Source: Lysobacterales bacterium UBA2790
GTDB taxonomy: Bacteria > Pseudomonadota > Gammaproteobacteria > Xanthomonadales > Xanthomonadaceae
NCBI GenBank assembly: GCA_002352135.1
Contig: DEHW01000182.1
Location: 1-7,900 of the forward strand
DNA length: 7,900 bases
Direction: 5' to 3'
Positions 5,805-7,900 of the stretch are shown here, in pieces. The first letter of the stretch is position 1. Each line of letters begins with the position of its first letter. A model generated the notes under the pieces. That model searched no databases and was not told the origin of the DNA. It worked only from the letters and a program-made list of their open reading frames with translations. The position numbers and the translations under genes were made by a program.

Positions 5805-6011
5805 ATGACGACCTACAGCGACTGGCGAACCCTACGTTTCATTGACTGCCCCGCATGTGGCGCTCAGGACACCCACACGCGGGACGCACCGGGCGGACTC
5901 GAAGTGGACTGCCCCCAATGCGGTGTTCGATCTACCCTTGCCTGGACCCCTGAACTGAGTATCCGATTCGAGCGCGCACAGATGATTGCTCGGGCGAGAC
6001 CAACACCCTGA
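5805..6011 (+). CDS. Small zinc-ribbon protein
   Basis: The 68-residue product has two CxxC knuckles, CPACG (15-19) and CPQCG (36-40), separated by 17 residues, the pattern of a zinc ribbon that binds one zinc ion. The C-terminal tail (46-68) is basic and probably helical. The start is supported by AGGAG at 5792-5796, 8 nt upstream of the ATG. Small zinc ribbons of this kind bind nucleic acid or proteins; the partner is unknown. It is followed after 90 nt by another cysteine-containing hypothetical gene on the same strand, possibly in the same operon. Confidence 0.8.
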   Translation: MTTYSDWRTLRFIDCPACGAQDTHTRDAPGGLEVDCPQCGVRSTLAWTPELSIRFERAQMIARARPTP

Positions 6012-6101
6012 AAGAACGCCAGCACTGGAAGCCACCAGGAATATCGGGGCTCGGCACTGGTTGCAAGCCACTGACTGCATGGCCCTGCCAAAGGAGAGCG
6101 T

Positions 6102-6536
6102 ATGAAAGAGGAACTCGATGCACTTTTGTGTAGCCGCTACCCACTGATCTTCGCGGAGCGAACCCTGCCGATGAAGGAAACCGCGATGTGCTGGGGGTTC
6201 GCGTGCGGGGACGGCTGGTTTGACCTGATCGACACACTCTGCGAGCGGCTACAGTTCTGGACGGATCACAACAAGGCACCGCAAGTTGTTGCCGTCCAAG
6301 TGAAGGAAAAATGGGGCGAGCTGCGCTTTTACCCGAGAGGCCTTCCCAACGAAGCGCAGTGGGGCATGATCTGTATGGCACAAGCCATGTCTGCGCGCAT
6401 TTGCGAGGAGTGCGGTCGACCCGGCCAAGCACTGGTGAATGGTCATTTTCACCTGACTCGGTGCGCTGAACATGCGCCGGAAGGTGCAATCACGAACGCG
6501 CAATATCTCGACCAATGGTACCCACTGGACAGTTGA
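6102..6536 (+). CDS. Conserved hypothetical protein with C-terminal zinc-finger-like motif
   Basis: The 144-residue product has a good Shine-Dalgarno site (AAGGAGAG, 6091-6098). I recognise the general sequence type from accessory regions but know no assigned function. Distinctive parts are FACGDGWFDLIDTLCERLQ (33-51), VKEKWGELRFY (67-77), a helical segment QWGMICMAQAMSARICEECG (86-105), and the C-terminal CEECG (101-105) with RC-x2-H (Cys121, His124), which together would make a C2CH zinc site. No signal peptide or membrane segment is present, so it should be cytosolic. It sits between the zinc-ribbon gene and the nucleotidyltransferase, same strand. The zinc site is inferred from motif spacing alone. 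Confidence 0.8.
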   Translation: MKEELDALLCSRYPLIFAERTLPMKETAMCWGFACGDGWFDLIDTLCERLQFWTDHNKAPQVVAVQVKEKWGELRFYPRGLPNEAQWGMICMAQAMSARICEECGRPGQALVNGHFHLTRCAEHAPEGAITNAQYLDQWYPLDS

Positions 6537-6619
6537 AAGACTCCGCCCCATCCCCCAACCCGCCGAAGCCGACGAGCACCGAGCTCGATCATCAGCAAGA
6601 CCCATCTGGCCACCGCACT

Positions 6620-7027
6620 ATGATCCAAGATGCGATTGATGACGCTCCAATGAATCGAATTGACCACGCCACAGAAGAAGCCATACGGCGCTTTCTCGTC
6701 CTGCTGGACGGTCGTTACAGCGTGGCGCGCACAATCCTCTACGGCAGTCGCGCGCGTGGCACGCACCGCCCTGACAGCGACGCCGATGTGGCTGTGCTCT
6801 TGAACGGCGAGCATCAACGGTTCCTGACCACCAAACTGGACATGGCCGATGTGGCCTATGAGGTGCTGCTCGAAACCGGCATCCACATCTCGCCCCTGCC
6901 GGTTTGGCTCGATGAATGGGAGCATCCGGAGACGTATGCGAATCCGGCCCTCCTGCACAACATCGCCAGGGAAGGTTTTACATGCCCACCTATCGCAGCA
7001 GCGTCTGTTCCAGATCCTCAACGCTAA
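6620..7027 (+). CDS. MntA-type minimal nucleotidyltransferase (antitoxin of HEPN/MNT pairs), partner not seen
   Basis: The product is 135 residues from the ATG at 6620; ATG 6650 would give 125, and neither has a clear Shine-Dalgarno site. The catalytic signature is complete: LYGSRARGTHRPDSDADV (40-57) fits GSx10DxD with Gly42-Ser43 and Asp54/Asp56. The later strand HISPLPVWLDEW (89-100) supplies candidate third-acid residues. In characterised HepT/MntA systems, MntA uses ATP to AMPylate a tyrosine of the HEPN RNase toxin and so silences it. The end NPALLHNIAREGF (108-120) is where such proteins normally stop; the final TCPPIAAASVPDPQR looks like read-through into unrelated DNA. The HEPN gene normally next to it is absent: an ATG at 6980 gives only about 17 codons without family features. 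An orphan antitoxin or deletion remnant is likely. Confidence 0.85.
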   Translation: MIQDAIDDAPMNRIDHATEEAIRRFLVLLDGRYSVARTILYGSRARGTHRPDSDADVAVLLNGEHQRFLTTKLDMADVAYEVLLETGIHISPLPVWLDEWEHPETYANPALLHNIAREGFTCPPIAAASVPDPQR

Positions 7028-7142
7028 ACGACTGATCTTACTGCCTTTATCCTGCAAATCGGTGCATCTCGCTTTTTGCTGGATAGTCGTTCAAAGTCGT
7101 CTCGTGCTGCGCCGGCAAGTATCACCCTTGCTGGTCTGCTGG

Positions 7143-7170
7143 GTTGATCGAAACTCGCCGGACGATCAAC
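7143..7170. repeat. 8-bp inverted repeat in the gap downstream of the nucleotidyltransferase
   Basis: GTTGATCG (7143-7150) and CGATCAAC (7163-7170) pair perfectly around a 12-nt loop. No T tract follows, so a terminator is not supported. It is the only structure I see in the non-coding stretch 7028-7299 and might be a protein site or an element boundary. Confidence 0.4.
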
Positions 7171-7299
7171 AAGGTCGCACTCAGCTTACTGCGCCTCAAG
7201 CCAGTTCAAAGCGGGCGGCTAGCGAGTTGGCCTGAAATGATTTCCGTCTAGGCTTTGTTGCCGCTCCCCAATACTCCTGTTCGTCAGGATTTGTCCGCC

Positions 7300-7755
7300 A
7301 TGCAGCCCCTCGCCAAACAAGTGCTGGAACACGCTGCCGGATTGCCGGAAGGCACGCCCTTGGTAGCCAAGGAACTGCTGCACCTGGGAAAACGGACGGC
7401 GGTGGATCAAGCACTGTCCCGGCTCGTGCAGCGCGGCGCTCTGATGCGCGCTGGCCGCGGCATCAGATCCGCCGCCGCATCAGAGCCTGTTCTGGCGTCG
7501 GGCGCAGACGCACGCGGTAAGCGCGATCAAGGGTGGGTGGGGACGGCTCGGCCATGCCCACATCTCAGCATGGCCATGCGGTCTGTCAAATTACGCGAAC
7601 TTCCCGCAGGGGCTGAGACGCCCTCAGCACAGCCGCCGGACGCCAACCTCGCTATCCGGACGCCGTTAGGGCTGCCCGGTCGCCGGCTCACCAACGCGCT
7701 CCGATTCAGCTCAGAACGGCGGGGTCGCTCTACGGCCTGTTTCGCTCCACGGTAA
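7300..7755 (+). pseudogene. AbiEi / DUF6088-like antitoxin fragment fused to unrelated sequence
   Basis: The first 55 residues (MQPLAKQVLEHAAGLPEGTP, LVAKELLHLGKRTAVDQALS, RLVQRGALMRAGRGI) read as the N-terminal winged-helix domain of AbiEi/DUF6088-type antitoxins, which normally continue into a tyrosine-valine strand and a longer C-terminal domain (about 200 residues in all). After Ile55 (about 7464) the frame continues to 7755 but the next 96 residues are low-complexity, rich in Arg, Ala and Pro, and unlike the family. I infer a deletion or recombination joint near 7464. The ATG at 7300 has only a weak AGGA at 7286-7289. The DNA-binding domain could still be made. No AbiEii-like nucleotidyltransferase toxin is in view. 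Confidence 0.6.
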
Positions 7756-7779
7756 GCCGGAACCGCCAAAAAGTCCGCC

Positions 7780-7808
7780 CTGAGGTGTACGGCAATTTGC
7801 CGTATGAT
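7780..7808 (+). promoter_or_regulatory. Predicted promoter of the TacA-like antitoxin gene
   Basis: TATGAT (7803-7808) is a good -10 element, and CTGAGG (7780-7785) lies 17 bp upstream as a weak -35. The operator palindrome overlaps the first two bases of the -10 and most of the spacer, as expected for an autorepressed antitoxin promoter. Confidence 0.5.
7788..7804. promoter_or_regulatory. Operator palindrome of the TacA-like antitoxin gene
   Basis: TACGGCAA-T-TTGCCGTA is a perfect 17-nt palindrome with one central base. It overlaps the predicted promoter and precedes a ribbon-helix-helix antitoxin gene, so it is a likely site for the antitoxin or the toxin-antitoxin complex. Confidence 0.65.
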
Positions 7809-7829
7809 TGACATCAGGAGGACAAAACC

Positions 7830-7900
7830 ATGCCCGTCGCCGTCTCTACCGCCCGTCTCGAAGCCCGAATCAGCACCGATCTGCATTCGATGCTCAAGCG
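7830..7900 (+). CDS. TacA-like (DUF1778) antitoxin, 5' part only
   Basis: Only 23 codons are inside the window, starting MPVAVSTARLEARISTDLHS. This resembles the ribbon-helix-helix N-terminus of DUF1778 antitoxins, where a first beta-strand of the type ARLEARIS is followed by a helix (LHSMLKR). The start is secured by AGGAGGA (7816-7822), 7 nt upstream. Such antitoxins bind operator DNA through this segment and neutralise a GNAT acetyltransferase toxin (TacT type), which acetylates aminoacyl-tRNA. The toxin gene would be expected just past the right edge. The short fragment limits certainty; another ribbon-helix-helix family is possible. Confidence 0.7.
   Translation, partial: MPVAVSTARLEARISTDLHSMLK

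Noticed and set aside
5633..5845. 70-codon ORF starting just after the tRNA-like gene
   Set aside because: It has no ribosome binding site, includes a C9 tract, and overlaps the better supported zinc-ribbon gene out of frame.
6980..7033. HEPN toxin start next to the MntA-type gene
   Set aside because: The frame from the ATG at 6980 is only about 17 codons and shows none of the HEPN helices or the R-x-H motif.
7527..7886. 119-codon minus-strand ORF
   Set aside because: It is antisense to the TacA-like start and its operator, with no domain or ribosome binding site.
1..7900. CRISPR array, rRNA, integron attC sites or a second copy of the tRNA 3' end as an attachment site
   Set aside because: I looked for regularly spaced repeats, rRNA motifs, attC-type paired sites and a repeat of the tRNA T arm/acceptor end, and found none in this window.

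Overview
The window looks like an accessory (genomic-island or plasmid-like) segment from a GC-rich proteobacterium. I infer this from the GC-biased third codon positions, Shine-Dalgarno sites such as AAGGAGG, a tRNA-like gene with an encoded CCA end, and the dense run of small conflict-type genes with little housekeeping content. A gammaproteobacterium is my best guess, but no marker here fixes the taxon.

Layout: (1) Positions 1-2293, minus strand: a two-gene unit in which a MerR-type regulator overlaps by ATGA a long VIT + von Willebrand A protein that runs off the left edge. A palindrome sits inside the likely promoter. (2) 2294-2552: intergenic, nothing coding seen. (3) 2553-4222, plus strand: a complete hipBA toxin-antitoxin operon with ATGA overlap, preceded by three related operator sites whose centres are exactly 50 bp apart; the third lies inside the first codons of hipB. 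(4) 4223-4809: a gene-poor stretch, possibly holding decayed insertion-sequence DNA. (5) 4810-5630: a leader hairpin that buries the Shine-Dalgarno site of a DEDDh 3'-5' exoribonuclease gene, then a translationally coupled 48-codon ORF, then a highly unusual tRNA-like gene with two anticodon-arm-like hairpins. (6) 5805-7027: a small zinc-ribbon protein, a conserved hypothetical with a C-terminal zinc-finger-like motif, and a MntA-type minimal nucleotidyltransferase with no HEPN partner in view. (7) 7028-7900: a gap, a broken or chimeric AbiEi/DUF6088-like antitoxin fragment, and the start of a TacA-like (DUF1778) antitoxin with a perfect operator palindrome over its promoter.

The main themes are toxin-antitoxin modules and RNA/tRNA biology. 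HipA homologues phosphorylate aminoacyl-tRNA synthetases, the exoribonuclease belongs to the superfamily of RNase T and oligoribonuclease, and TacA partners acetylate aminoacyl-tRNA. The most unusual object is the exoribonuclease / 48-aa ORF / aberrant tRNA cluster at about 4810-5630, which may be an undescribed unit.
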